A stretch of 64,000 bases of DNA from Candidatus Accumulibacter aalborgensis (GTDB lineage Bacteria; Pseudomonadota; Gammaproteobacteria; Burkholderiales; Rhodocyclaceae). The notes beneath the pieces are model-generated. The model was not told the origin of the DNA. It was given only the letters and a program-made list of their open reading frames with translations, and searched no databases. The position numbers were made by a program, and so were the translations under genes. This document shows positions 56,448-64,000 of this stretch, piece by piece; position 1 is the first letter of the stretch, and every line of letters starts with the position of its first letter. The stretch lies in contig NZ_FLQX01000111.1 in NCBI RefSeq assembly GCF_900089955.1, positions 62,001 to 126,000 of the forward strand. The letters run 5' to 3'.

Positions 56448-57058
56448 TGCCGGGCATCTGGTCGGAGTACGAGTTTCAGCCCAGTTTCGTGCTGGGCTTT
56501 CACGGCTGCGACAAGAGCACCGGGGAGCGCCTCCTTCGCGGCGAGGAGCCTCATCTCAAGTGGTCAGAAAAGAAGTATGACTGGCTCGGGCACGGCATCT
56601 ACTTCTGGGAGGGAAACCCGGGCCGAGCGTTGCAATGGGCCAATCACCGAAAACAAGAAGGAAAGATCGACGATCCATTCGTCCTTGGGGCGATCATCGA
56701 CCTGAAGCATTGCCTGGACCTTTTCGATGGCGATGGGCTGCAACAGGTCGCCGACGTCCACCGAGAGCTGATCGAGACGTTCAAGAAGGTCGGTACGCCC
56801 CCGCCCCGGAACGTGGGGCCGACGCCGGACAAGGCGGGTCGCTTCCTGGACTGCGCCGTGATCAACTACTTGCATACCTACCGGGAACTGCGTGGTGAAC
56901 CTTCTTACGACACCATCCGTGCGCCATTCCTGGAAGGCCGTCCTCTGTACCTACGGGCGGGGTTTCGGAAACACAACCACATTCAGATATGCGTTCGCGA
57001 GACCGAATGCCTCAAGGGCTATTTTCGACCGATCGCCGGCGCCTGTGCCGGCGCGTAG
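56447..57058 (+). CDS. Predicted PARP/ART-fold protein, candidate toxin
   Basis: The 203-residue protein has the sequence features of ADP-ribosyltransferase (PARP-like) folds: GFHGCDKSTGERLL with His19 as in the H-G NAD-binding motif, then YDWLGHGIYFWEGNPGRALQWA (residues 44-65 in two pieces: YDWLGHGIYFWEG, RALQWA), equivalent to the PARP G-x-GIYF region with Tyr52, and a C-terminal HIQICVRETECLKGYF (178-193) that could carry the third active-site position (Gln180 or Glu186). No signal or membrane segment. Pairing with the upstream small gene suggests toxin-antitoxin. The substrate is unknown; the fold call is by motif only. Confidence 0.65.
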   Translation: MPGIWSEYEFQPSFVLGFHGCDKSTGERLLRGEEPHLKWSEKKYDWLGHGIYFWEGNPGRALQWANHRKQEGKIDDPFVLGAIIDLKHCLDLFDGDGLQQVADVHRELIETFKKVGTPPPRNVGPTPDKAGRFLDCAVINYLHTYRELRGEPSYDTIRAPFLEGRPLYLRAGFRKHNHIQICVRETECLKGYFRPIAGACAGA

Positions 57059-57088
57059 GGTGCAATAAGCGCAGCACATTGCACCACC
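57055..57088. repeat. GTAGGGTGCAATAA repeat, copy 2
   Basis: Second copy of the element at 56016; it begins three bases before the end of the ART-like gene, so the last codon and stop are part of the repeat. Confidence 0.7.
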
Positions 57089-57164
57089 CTCGTCAGTCGC
57101 GCAGGTTGGGCTGACGAAGGAAGCCCAACGCAAGCCGGCGCCAGGAAACCGGCCGTTCCGAAAT

Positions 57165-57189
57165 GTTGGGGTTCGTGCCTCACCCCAAC
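57165..57189. repeat. GTTGGGGT/ACCCCAAC inverted repeat
   Basis: Eight-base arms around a nine-base loop. One arm (CCTCACCCCAAC) also appears at 32271-32281 beside a truncated gene relic, suggesting a dispersed element. Confidence 0.55.
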
Positions 57190-57229
57190 CTACGAGCTGT
57201 TGTTGATTAATTGGGTATCTCAGGCTGGA

Positions 57230-57718
57230 CTAACCGCGCCGCGCCGCTTCGATGGCGACGATGTCGATCTTCGTCATCTGCATCATCGCTTCGAAGGCGC
57301 GTTTGGCCGCTGCGCGGTCGGGATCGGCAATCGCGGCCGTCAGGGCGCGTGGCGTGATTTGCCACGACAGGCCCCACTTGTCCTTGCACCAGCCGCACGC
57401 GCTTTCCTGGCCGCCGTTGCTGATGATCGCGTTCCACAGGCGGTCGGTTTCGGCTTGGTCGTCGGTCGCAACCTGGAACGAGAAAGCCTCGTTGTGCTTG
57501 AAACCCGGACCGCCGTTCAGCCCGATGCACGGGATGCCCATAACGGTGAACTCGACTACCAGGACATCGCCCTGCTTGCCAGAGGGATAGTCGGCGGGCG
57601 CGCGATGGACCTTGCCAAGCGCACTGTCCGGGAACGTCTCGGCATAGAACCGCGCGGCATCCAAGGCAGTGCCGTCGTACCAGAGGCAAATCGTGTTCTT
57701 GCTGACCGTCGTAGTCAT
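57230..57718 (-). CDS. VOC-family (PhnB/glyoxalase-like) protein
   Basis: The 162-residue protein matches the VOC superfamily group with 3-demethylubiquinone methyltransferase-like/PhnB proteins: NTICLWYDGTALDAARFYAE, TFPDSALG, GDVLVVEFTVMGIPCIGLNGG and SACGWCKDKWGLSWQITPR. Such proteins are metal-dependent lyases or dioxygenases; activity is not predictable. The start at MTTTVSKN (57718) has a purine-rich site (GGAAAAACC) upstream. The third repeat copy lies just upstream of its start. Confidence 0.85.
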   Translation of the reverse strand: MTTTVSKNTICLWYDGTALDAARFYAETFPDSALGKVHRAPADYPSGKQGDVLVVEFTVMGIPCIGLNGGPGFKHNEAFSFQVATDDQAETDRLWNAIISNGGQESACGWCKDKWGLSWQITPRALTAAIADPDRAAAKRAFEAMMQMTKIDIVAIEAARRG

Positions 57719-57759
57719 GGTTTTTCCTTTCGTTTGGTGTTTCGAGGTTGAGTGAAATC

Positions 57760-57830
57760 GTAGGGTGCAATAAGCGAAGCGCATTGCACCACCGTCCGGC
57801 GCAATGCCCGTTGGTTATTGCGCCCTACGC
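57760..57830. repeat. GTAGGGTGCAATAA repeat copy 3 with inverted partner
   Basis: Copy 3 (57760-57793) is followed by an inverted relative, GCGCAATGCCCGTTGG then TTATTGCGCCCTAC, making a large imperfect palindrome. This may be the complete form of the element, with copies 1 and 2 as single arms. Confidence 0.65.
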
Positions 57831-57885
57831 ACTAAAGCGGCCAGCCCGCCGACGCCGACTTTCCCGCCCCAAGCGCCGCTTCCTG

Positions 57886-58605
57886 CTATCCCTCATTCCA
57901 CCTTTCCGCCGCCAGCGGCAACTCATTCAGTTCCGCCCGAGCCTCCCGCCAACGCGGGTAGTGCCGCTCCAGAAGGGCCACGAAGCGCTCGCTATGCGTC
58001 GGCTCAAGGAGATGAAGCAGTTCATGCACGACGACGTACTCAAGCAGGTCCCGAGGTTTCTTGACCAACTCGGTATTCAGGCGAATGTTCCCGGTCCGGT
58101 GGCTGCATCCGCCCCACTTCGTCTTCATGCGCTGGAGGAAGTAGCCGGTGACCGTCACGCCCAGCTTTCCCTCCCACTGCCTGATGAGTTCGGGAACGGC
58201 CGCATGCAGCAGCTCGCGATGCCATTCGGACAGGATTTCTTCCCGCTTCACCAACGAGCTGCCAGGGCGGACGCTCAGCGTGATCCGGCGATGATCGAGC
58301 TTCACGGCAGGCTTCGCGTCCACTTCGACCACGGACAGCAGATAGCGCCGCCCCCAAAGATAATGGCTCTCCCGCTCGATATACTGGCGCGGAGTCTCGC
58401 GTGCCTGCGCCTGCAGTTTCGCCTGCTGGCTGCGAATCCACTCCAACCTGGTCACCGCATAGGCGCGCGCAACCTCCAGCCGAGTGCCCGCAGGCGCGAC
58501 CAGCGTGACGTGCCCCGCCGGCGGATGCACCGACAGGTAGACGTGCTTGACCGCCTTGCGCGTTACGGCGATGACCACATCGCCGAGCTGAATCGTCTCG
58601 GTCAC
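57886..58605 (-). CDS. YgjP-like M48/DUF45 metalloprotease
   Basis: The 239-residue protein has the YgjP/SprT-like zinc motif HELLH at residues 194-198 with a downstream His in EPTHSERF, and the diagnostic [17 protein letters not shown] (161-177) and YLWGRRYLL. These are putative metalloproteases often found next to hsdR. It overlaps hsdR by four bases (ATGA) and is the last gene of the leftward restriction group. Confidence 0.88.
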   Translation of the reverse strand: MTETIQLGDVVIAVTRKAVKHVYLSVHPPAGHVTLVAPAGTRLEVARAYAVTRLEWIRSQQAKLQAQARETPRQYIERESHYLWGRRYLLSVVEVDAKPAVKLDHRRITLSVRPGSSLVKREEILSEWHRELLHAAVPELIRQWEGKLGVTVTGYFLQRMKTKWGGCSHRTGNIRLNTELVKKPRDLLEYVVVHELLHLLEPTHSERFVALLERHYPRWREARAELNELPLAAERWNEG

Positions 58606-61600
58606 TGATACCCCGGCTGGTGCTTGATGATCTCGAAGATCGCCCGCGTCGCCTCGCGGTCACGGCCCATGAGCGGGAACAAGGCATTCAGGATCTGCGC
58701 CTCGCGCGCCTGGTCCCCATACCAGCCCGCAGGTGCGCGCTCGCGCATGGCCCGGTCGATCTTCAGCGCCAGAGCGGCCTGGTCTTCGGCGGCGCTTGGG
58801 TAGCGAAAACTCGTCGCCGGCAGCGAAGCCAGATTGTTGAACAGGACGACCGCCTCGGGCTTGCCATGCAGCACGGCCGGTACTCCGTCGTCCGGCTGCC
58901 TGGCGGCCAGCCGCTTCACCAAGGCTTCGGCCTGGCGCAGAAATTCCTCATAGGCCGCCGTGTCCGCCCGGCTCTGCTTGATCAGGTCGTCGAGCAGCTT
59001 CGACATCTGCTCATAAAACCTCGGGTCGGTGAGCTGGTCGCGGATGATCGTCTTGCGGACGTTGTTGATGATTCCTTCGGCGATGGCGTTCTTCGAGAGC
59101 TTGCCCTTCTCGTTGAGTTTCCTGGCGATGGCGTCGTGGATGCCGGTCTCGATGATCAGCTCGGTCAGCGACAATTCGCCCAGTTGACCCAGCTCCTGCG
59201 CCGGCTCGGCCTGGATGTAGGTATTGATCAGGTGGCGCATGTCCGCCTCGTAGGGCTTGATGTCCAACTCCTCGCCCGAGTGCCGCTTGATAGCGGCGCG
59301 AATGTCGACATGGAACTCCACTTCCTTCCGCAAGGCGTCCGCGTCGGCATCGGAGTAGCGCGCGTCGCTCAGCTCCTGGGCGATGGCGGCAAAGGCACGG
59401 GCGAAGAGGGCCACCGCCTTGTAGAACGACACGCGCAACGCCTCGGTTTCGTTCAACGCATTGGCGTCGGCGGCATCGCCACAGAAATAATGCAGGAATT
59501 GCTCGATCTCGCGCGGCAGCGCCACCGGCTCGCACAGGTAGCGCAGCGCCTCGCGGGCCGCGTCGAGCTGCGTCCTGCCCTCTTCCAGCCAGTTCTTCAG
59601 GTGCACATTGTTGTCGCCACCCTGGCCTTCGTCGATGTCCAGTTCGTCGGAGCTGTACACGGCGATGGCCTGCTGCACGTCGCCGAACAGCTCCTTGAAG
59701 TCCACGATGTAACCGTAGTCCTTGTCGTCGCCATCGAGCCGGTTGGTGCGGCAGATGGCCTGGAACAGGTTGTGGTCGCGCAGCTCATTGTCGAGGTAGA
59801 TATAGGTGCAGCTCGGCGCGTCGAAGCCGGTGAGCAGCTTGCTCACCACGATCAGCAGTTTCAGGTTCGCCGGCTCCTTGATGAAGCGGCGCCTGGCCTC
59901 GTCCTCGTACTGCCTGGTGGTCTGTCCATTCTTCAGGACATGCCGGGTGTAGGTGTCGAACTTGTAGCGCTCGTCGCTGTGGGCCGGCTCGCGCGAAATC
60001 GCGTTGGCGTTTGGTTCAAAGGAAGTGATGATCCCGCAGCAGGGGCCGAAGCTCGTGTTCTGGAACAGCCGGAAGTAATGGCAGGCATCGTAGATCGAGG
60101 CCACCACCAGCAGCGCCGTACCCCGGTCGTTGTTGAGGCGCGGCTTCAGGCTGAAGTCCTCGATGATGTTGGCGATGATGCGCTGCTTGCGCTCGCTGGC
60201 GCTCATCAGCTCCTCCATCGTCGCCCAGCGGCGGCGCAGGATCGCCTTCTGGAAGTTGTTGAGGTTCTTCGTCTTCTGCTCGAACCAGCGGTCGATGGCG
60301 GCCTGCGAAGTAAGCCGCTCCGGCACGTCGCGGGCCTCGTATTTCAGGTCGAGCACCACCTTGTCGGCGACCGCCTGGTGGAACTTGTAGGTGTCGATAT
60401 AGGTGCCGAAGACGTCGCGCGTCATCTGCCTGTCCGGGCGCAACAGCGGCGTGCCGGTGAAGCCGATGAAGATGGCGCCCGCCAGCCAGCGTTTCATCTG
60501 CCTGTTCATGTCGCCGCCCTGGGTGCGGTGGCACTCGTCCACGAAGACGTAGAAGCGCCCATGCACCGGCGGCGCCGGGCCTTTCAGGTCGGCCACGTCG
60601 AACTTGTGGATCAGCGCGCAGAGCAGGCGGGGTGCGGGCGCGGCGAGCTTGTGGACAAAGGCCGCTCGCGAGGTGATGCGCGGTGAGGGTGAGTCGGCAC
60701 CGATCACCCCGGCGTTCTTCATCACCTCGACGATCTGCTTGTCCAGTTCGTCGCGGTCGGTGATGACCAGGATGCGGGCCTGCGGGTCGTACTCAAGCAG
60801 CCACTTGGCGATCAGGACCATCAGGATGCTCTTGCCACTGCCCTGAGTGTGCCAGATGACGCCGCCCTCGCGCCGGGCGATGCGCGCCTGCGCCGCCTTG
60901 ACACCGAAGAACTGATGCGGCCGCGGCACCTTCTTGTGGCCGGCGTCGAAGATGATGAAGTTGCGGATCAGGTCGAGCAGCCGCGCTTTGTGGCAAAGCT
61001 GCGCCAAGGGCCGGTCGAGCAGCGCCCCGGCGGCGGCATTCGCGCTCGCTTCGACCGGAGCCTCGTCCTTCCATTCCACGAAAAACTGCTCGGGTGTGCC
61101 GGTCGTGCCGTAGCGCAGCCCCTGCGAGTCGCTGCCCGCCAGCACGAGCTGCACCGTACTGAAGAAACCCTTGTTGAAGATCTCTTCCTGATTGGTGATG
61201 AGCTGCCGCACGCCGTCGGCGACCTCCACCGAGCTGCGCTTCAGCTCGATCAGCGCGATGGCAATGCCATTGAGGTAAAGCACGATGTCCGGCCGTCGTT
61301 GATGTGACGCCAACTCGCCACCCTTGAGCGTCACCTCCTCGGCGAGAGCAAAGTCGTTCTGCTCGGGGTTGGCCCAGTCGATCAGGTGCACGCTCTCGTG
61401 CGCCTGCCCCGCCGCGACCTGCACCGGCACGCCGTAGCGCAGCAGTTGGTACGTGCGCAGGTTGGCCTGGTAGAGCGTGATGCCGGTCGCGTCGGCAGCG
61501 GTCTCCAGCCTATGCAAGGCGGCGGCGATGTGGGCGGCGGAATAGCCACGGGCTGTGAGGTTGTCGCGCAGCAGCGCTGTTTCGATGGGGCGGTTGTTCT

Positions 61601-61718
61601 CCCGCTTGTTCCACTCGCCGAGGTAGCGGTAGCCGAGGCAGTCGGGCCGCACCTGGTCGGTGAACAGGTCGATGACGCGGTTCTGCGTCTTGCGTTCGGA
61701 GCGGGATTGTTCAGGCAT
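58602..61718 (-). CDS. hsdR: Type I restriction enzyme R subunit
   Basis: The 1038-residue subunit has an N-terminal PD-(D/E)xK-type nuclease ([19 protein letters not shown], residues about 145-165), helicase motif [11 protein letters not shown] (about 294), motif [12 protein letters not shown] (about 393), and the helicase motifs [20 protein letters not shown] (in part), then a long helical C-terminus. It translocates and cleaves unmodified DNA with HsdM and HsdS. An hsdS end is at 63471; hsdM must lie beyond the window. Start at MPEQSRS was preferred to one two codons earlier. It follows the ATP-binding gene by nine bases or less. Confidence 0.95.
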   Translation of the reverse strand: MPEQSRSERKTQNRVIDLFTDQVRPDCLGYRYLGEWNKRENNRPIETALLRDNLTARGYSAAHIAAALHRLETAADATGITLYQANLRTYQLLRYGVPVQVAAGQAHESVHLIDWANPEQNDFALAEEVTLKGGELASHQRRPDIVLYLNGIAIALIELKRSSVEVADGVRQLITNQEEIFNKGFFSTVQLVLAGSDSQGLRYGTTGTPEQFFVEWKDEAPVEASANAAAGALLDRPLAQLCHKARLLDLIRNFIIFDAGHKKVPRPHQFFGVKAAQARIARREGGVIWHTQGSGKSILMVLIAKWLLEYDPQARILVITDRDELDKQIVEVMKNAGVIGADSPSPRITSRAAFVHKLAAPAPRLLCALIHKFDVADLKGPAPPVHGRFYVFVDECHRTQGGDMNRQMKRWLAGAIFIGFTGTPLLRPDRQMTRDVFGTYIDTYKFHQAVADKVVLDLKYEARDVPERLTSQAAIDRWFEQKTKNLNNFQKAILRRRWATMEELMSASERKQRIIANIIEDFSLKPRLNNDRGTALLVVASIYDACHYFRLFQNTSFGPCCGIITSFEPNANAISREPAHSDERYKFDTYTRHVLKNGQTTRQYEDEARRRFIKEPANLKLLIVVSKLLTGFDAPSCTYIYLDNELRDHNLFQAICRTNRLDGDDKDYGYIVDFKELFGDVQQAIAVYSSDELDIDEGQGGDNNVHLKNWLEEGRTQLDAAREALRYLCEPVALPREIEQFLHYFCGDAADANALNETEALRVSFYKAVALFARAFAAIAQELSDARYSDADADALRKEVEFHVDIRAAIKRHSGEELDIKPYEADMRHLINTYIQAEPAQELGQLGELSLTELIIETGIHDAIARKLNEKGKLSKNAIAEGIINNVRKTIIRDQLTDPRFYEQMSKLLDDLIKQSRADTAAYEEFLRQAEALVKRLAARQPDDGVPAVLHGKPEAVVLFNNLASLPATSFRYPSAAEDQAALALKIDRAMRERAPAGWYGDQAREAQILNALFPLMGRDREATRAIFEIIKHQPGYQ

Positions 61719-61727
61719 GGGCACGTC

Positions 61728-63080
61728 TCATGGGCGTATTTTTCCCTTCCGCAGAACGGTCAACAAGACGTTTCCCTTATCGGTCAGGCGATACTTTTGC
61801 AAACGGCTGTTCGGTTTTTCGGGAATCGTCATCTCGATGAGCCCAGCTTCCAGCGCCGGCAACAAATACAAGCGGCGGAAATTGTCATCCCCCTTGAGCA
61901 ATAAAGCTTCCCTCAACTCGCGACGGCTCATCGGGCGTCGGCAGGCCAATAAAAGTTTTGCGACTTCACCCGCGACTTCACCCGCGACTTCACCTGTGAC
62001 TTCACCTGTGACTTCACCTGTGACTTCACCTGGCGAGTTCAACAACGCACTCGCCGATTTTTCTCCCAAGGCCGCTGCCAGATGCACCCGATTGGCCTTG
62101 AAGGTCAGCATCAGTCCCGACATACCGGTGTCAAAAATCGGCGCGGGTGCATCGTGGTTCGCGCATTCCCGGCGCATTTTCTCGATGCCGCGTCCCCAGG
62201 ACTCCACATACCCCGCTCGAAAAAACGCCGACGCCAGCAAGGGGTTGAACGGATGGGACGGATGCTTGCCCATCAACTTTTCCAGCGTCCAGCGTTCGGG
62301 CAACTGGCCCGTGTTCCAAAGCACAATTTGATGCGCATAGACGCTGATCTGAATGGGAATGCCGCTGCTGTAGTCCTTGTGCATCACCGCATTGAGCAAG
62401 GCCTCGCGCAAGGCGGGCATGGGGAACAAGAAAGTTTCCACCCGCTGCAAACCATCGTAGCTGATATAGGCTTTAAGGTACTTGGCGCGCAGGGTGTCCA
62501 GCGTCTTTTCTACCTGCGAAAACAAATCGCCGTGAATTTCGTCCTGATAGCGCAAATCATCGTCGGTGATGAAGAAACCCAACTTGATAAACGCCCCTGG
62601 GACAAACCGTTCCGGATCCTTGCCAAACAGCAAGGTAGTGGCTCGCTTCAGGAGCTCACCGTCTTCCAGTTGCAGGCTGGTCAACAGCGCGGCGTCGCTA
62701 TCGGCCAGCACCTGCTCATCCACACGTCCGCTCTTCGCGGCCTTGTCCCTGAACCATTGCAGGGCAGATGGATTGCAGTCGCCCAACGTCAGACGCGGAA
62801 TCGGCACTCCGTCCCAGTGAAGCCCCTGCTTGCGCAGCAAAAATCGGCTCAGCGCCGCACCTTTCAATTCCTGTTTGGTGCTGCCGCTACGGTAGTGGTA
62901 CTCGCCCTTGTAGCTCACCGGACTGGGGTAGGGATCGACGCGAATTTCGACCAACTCCTTGCCGTCTTCGGACACGAGATTCACGGCCACCATGATGCCC
63001 AGCACATCGCGCACCTTGTTGGGGATTTCTTCCAGCTTTAGTGGAGAGTTGAGAGTGGACAGTGGAGAGTTATTTGGCAT
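61728..63080 (-). CDS. AlbA_2/HATPase_c_4-type ATP-binding protein with shortened N-terminus
   Basis: The 450-residue protein has the second half of an AlbA_2 (Schlafen-like) domain (LEEIPNKVRDVLGIMV, YHYRSGSTKQEL), a middle region, a C-terminal HATPase_c_4 part (LREALLNAVMHKDYS, LPERWTLEKLMGKHPSHPFN, GYVESWGRGIEKM) and a winged-helix end (SRRELREALLLKGDDNFRRL). Family members start about 50-60 residues earlier; here the N-terminus is MPNNSPLSTLNSPLK, encoded by the short DNA repeats that surround the four-helix-bundle gene. This suggests 5' truncation by that element. It carries a GEVT repeat tract (about residues 350-373). Confidence 0.8.
   Translation of the reverse strand: MPNNSPLSTLNSPLKLEEIPNKVRDVLGIMVAVNLVSEDGKELVEIRVDPYPSPVSYKGEYHYRSGSTKQELKGAALSRFLLRKQGLHWDGVPIPRLTLGDCNPSALQWFRDKAAKSGRVDEQVLADSDAALLTSLQLEDGELLKRATTLLFGKDPERFVPGAFIKLGFFITDDDLRYQDEIHGDLFSQVEKTLDTLRAKYLKAYISYDGLQRVETFLFPMPALREALLNAVMHKDYSSGIPIQISVYAHQIVLWNTGQLPERWTLEKLMGKHPSHPFNPLLASAFFRAGYVESWGRGIEKMRRECANHDAPAPIFDTGMSGLMLTFKANRVHLAAALGEKSASALLNSPGEVTGEVTGEVTGEVAGEVAGEVAKLLLACRRPMSRRELREALLLKGDDNFRRLYLLPALEAGLIEMTIPEKPNSRLQKYRLTDKGNVLLTVLRKGKIRP
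61961..62032 (-). repeat. 12-base tandem repeat encoding GEVT/GEVA units
   Basis: Six 12-base units encode the Gly-Glu-Val-Thr/Ala repeat of the ATP-binding protein. Units are nearly identical at the DNA level, so the number may vary by slippage while keeping the reading frame. Confidence 0.75.
63043..63072. repeat. Short TGGAGAGT-type repeats, left flank
   Basis: Imperfect copies of the heptamer-octamer theme GTGGAGAGTTGAGAGT lie between the four-helix-bundle gene and the ATP-binding gene; they encode the latter's N-terminus. The same theme recurs at 63431-63505. Confidence 0.65.
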
Positions 63081-63474
63081 GTAGTGATTCTCTTGACGTT
63101 TTGACGATCGCGACCAGGAGTTTCAGCAGCTCTTGCATGTCGGGGTGAATTGAGTGGTAACTTTCCTGTGTCAAATAGCCGGATTGATGGAGTAGGTCCA
63201 GCCAGTAGTCGGTTTCATTCGCCTCTTTGAGGGCAATGCTCATTTTGCTGATGAAATCGGCCTTGCTTTGGGCATGTTCGGCCTCGCGTACCAAGGCCCC
63301 GATGGCTGTTCCGCTGCGCAGAACCTGTTTGGACAGAACAAACTCCCGTTTTTCCTCTTGGAGATACTTCGCCAACTTCACCACCCGCAATGCAAAGGCG
63401 AACGATTTTGTCCACAGGGGACCTTTGTTCAGTTGAGAGTGGACAGTTGAAAGTTGAGAGTTGGTCTTAATCAC
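63070..63474 (-). CDS. Four-helix bundle (S23/Avd-like) protein
   Basis: The 134-residue protein matches the four-helix-bundle family related to proteins encoded in 23S rRNA intervening sequences and to Avd of diversity-generating retroelements: LWTKSFAFALRVVKLAKYL, FVLSKQVLRSGTAIGALVRE (start in part), AEHAQSKADFISKMSIALKE and ETDYWLDLLHQSGYL. Function is unknown. The first about 15 residues (NSQLSTVHSQL) come from the flanking DNA repeat, and the GTG start overlaps the hsdS stop, so a start further in is also possible. It sits between hsdS and the shortened ATP-binding gene. Confidence 0.85.
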   Translation of the reverse strand: MIKTNSQLSTVHSQLNKGPLWTKSFAFALRVVKLAKYLQEEKREFVLSKQVLRSGTAIGALVREAEHAQSKADFISKMSIALKEANETDYWLDLLHQSGYLTQESYHSIHPDMQELLKLLVAIVKTSRESLHAK

Positions 63475-63505
63475 TCTCCACTCTCCACTTTCAACTCTCC
63501 ACTAA
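63431..63505. repeat. Short TGGAGAGT-type repeats, right flank
   Basis: Several imperfect copies of GAGAGTGGA/AAAGTTGAGAGT, in two orientations of the theme, span the end of hsdS and the start of the four-helix-bundle gene. They encode the extra HsdS tail GELKVESGE. Confidence 0.65.
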
Positions 63506-64000
63506 TTAACCGGACTCGTCCGGTTAATAACTCCTGCATCATCGCCTGCTTGAGGGCGCGGGTCTTGTCGCGACGGGCTTCGAGGGCGGAAAGTTCGGCG
63601 TCCATGTCGGAGAGGACGGTGGCGATGGCGGTTTGCTCTTCACGCTCAACCGGCACAGCGACACAAATGTGCAGAGCCGTGTTGGGGCTGATTCTTTGAT
63701 GACTACCCGTCGTTCCGGTGGCTGCCAGCTCCATCTGTTGGCAAAAGCCAGGTGAGGAACAAAGCACGAAGAGGAATGCGCGATCTGTTCCTTCTCGCGG
63801 CGTAAGTATCAACCATTCTGTTGATGCACATGCGTTCTTTGGAATGACTTCAGGCGCCCAAATTCGGGGAATGCGCGGATTCAACTTCGATACCAAGACA
63901 GCACTGGGAGGAATCCCAAACTTGTTGCTGCCAATAGCAGAGCCAAGCTCAACTTGTGCGCTCTTGCCATCATCGTAGGCAGGCAAGCTGAAATGTACGA
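63471..64000 (-). CDS. hsdS: Type I restriction specificity subunit HsdS (C-terminal part)
   Basis: The frame enters from the window edge and gives about 176 residues of the second target-recognition domain and the end helix: HFSLPAYDDGKSAQVELGSA, then GTTGSHQRISPNTALHICVA, and the conserved coiled coil PVEREEQTAIATVLSDMDAE...LEARRDKTRALKQAMMQELLTGRVRL. HsdS sets the recognition sequence of the HsdMS methylase and HsdRMS nuclease. Homologs normally end at LTGRVRLI; the last nine residues here come from the DNA repeat. The 5' end is beyond the window. Confidence 0.9.
   Translation of the reverse strand, partial: VHFSLPAYDDGKSAQVELGSAIGSNKFGIPPSAVLVSKLNPRIPRIWAPEVIPKNACASTEWLILTPREGTDRAFLFVLCSSPGFCQQMELAATGTTGSHQRISPNTALHICVAVPVEREEQTAIATVLSDMDAELSALEARRDKTRALKQAMMQELLTGRVRLISGELKVESGE

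Noticed and set aside
58620-60686. A 688-codon open frame on the plus strand opposite hsdR
   Set aside because: It lies wholly antisense to a well-motifed HsdR, has biased Val/Leu/Arg/Gln composition and no recognisable domain; long antisense frames are expected in high-GC codon-biased genes.
61961-62032. Regular repeat considered as a CRISPR array
   Set aside because: Units are 12 bases with no spacers and are translated as GEVT repeats within a gene.

Overview
The window looks like a chromosomal segment of a high-GC betaproteobacterium of the Rhodocyclales, most like a polyphosphate/PHA-accumulating 'Candidatus Accumulibacter' or a close relative. This is an inference from gene content: phaB-phaR, a phasin, a sodium-pumping methylmalonyl-CoA-type decarboxylase, BluB, and the gene orders rnhA-dnaQ, clpS-clpA and dapC-dapD-pilU-dapE-prmB-pepN. 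No rRNA gene is present to confirm it.

Layout. 1-1.3 kb: tail of an unknown gene and a three-gene toxin-antitoxin operon read leftwards. 1.7-5.9 kb: a DOMON-like/NamZ muramidase pair, an unknown gene with a broken inverted copy beside it, and two small proteins. 6-19.3 kb: housekeeping block (dnaQ, rnhA, a methyltransferase, gloB, a large DUF748 protein, rmuC, a kinase-HDOD-GAF regulator, bamD, rluD, pgeF). 19.3-25 kb: PHA and carboxylate energy metabolism (phaB, phaR, and the four-gene biotin-dependent decarboxylase). 25.3-31.3 kb: tRNA-Leu, rnr, bluB and an ACP-adenylating-acyltransferase fusion. 31.4-37.2 kb: accessory stretch with BrnTA, palindromic repeats, gene relics, two lipoproteins, a DUF2914 membrane protein, a phasin and a broken histidine kinase. 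37.2-54.3 kb: mostly core genes (Gx transporter, ubiX, MFS, mutY, flavin reductase, cold-shock protein, clpSA, rraA, the dap/pilU group, prmB, pepN). 54.4-64 kb: accessory island starting at tRNA-Arg(ACG), with a tandem ribbon-helix-helix protein, a candidate ADP-ribosyltransferase toxin pair, intergenic repeats, a VOC protein and the leftward hsdS-(four-helix-bundle)-(ATP-binding)-hsdR-ygjP group of a type I restriction locus.

How they fit together. phaB has a near-consensus promoter with a PhaR-type operator between -35 and -10, and phaR follows directly, so the repressor probably controls its own neighbourhood. The adjacent decarboxylase would turn methylmalonyl-CoA into propionyl-CoA while exporting sodium, which could feed mixed PHA synthesis.

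Most interesting: the ART-like two-gene module (56.2-57.1 kb), the type I restriction locus invaded by a repeat-flanked four-helix-bundle gene (63.0-63.5 kb), the ACP-ligase-PlsC fusion, the PHA/sodium-pump neighbourhood, and the three-gene TA operon with a YefM-like operator. All family assignments are from reading the protein sequences; no database search was run.
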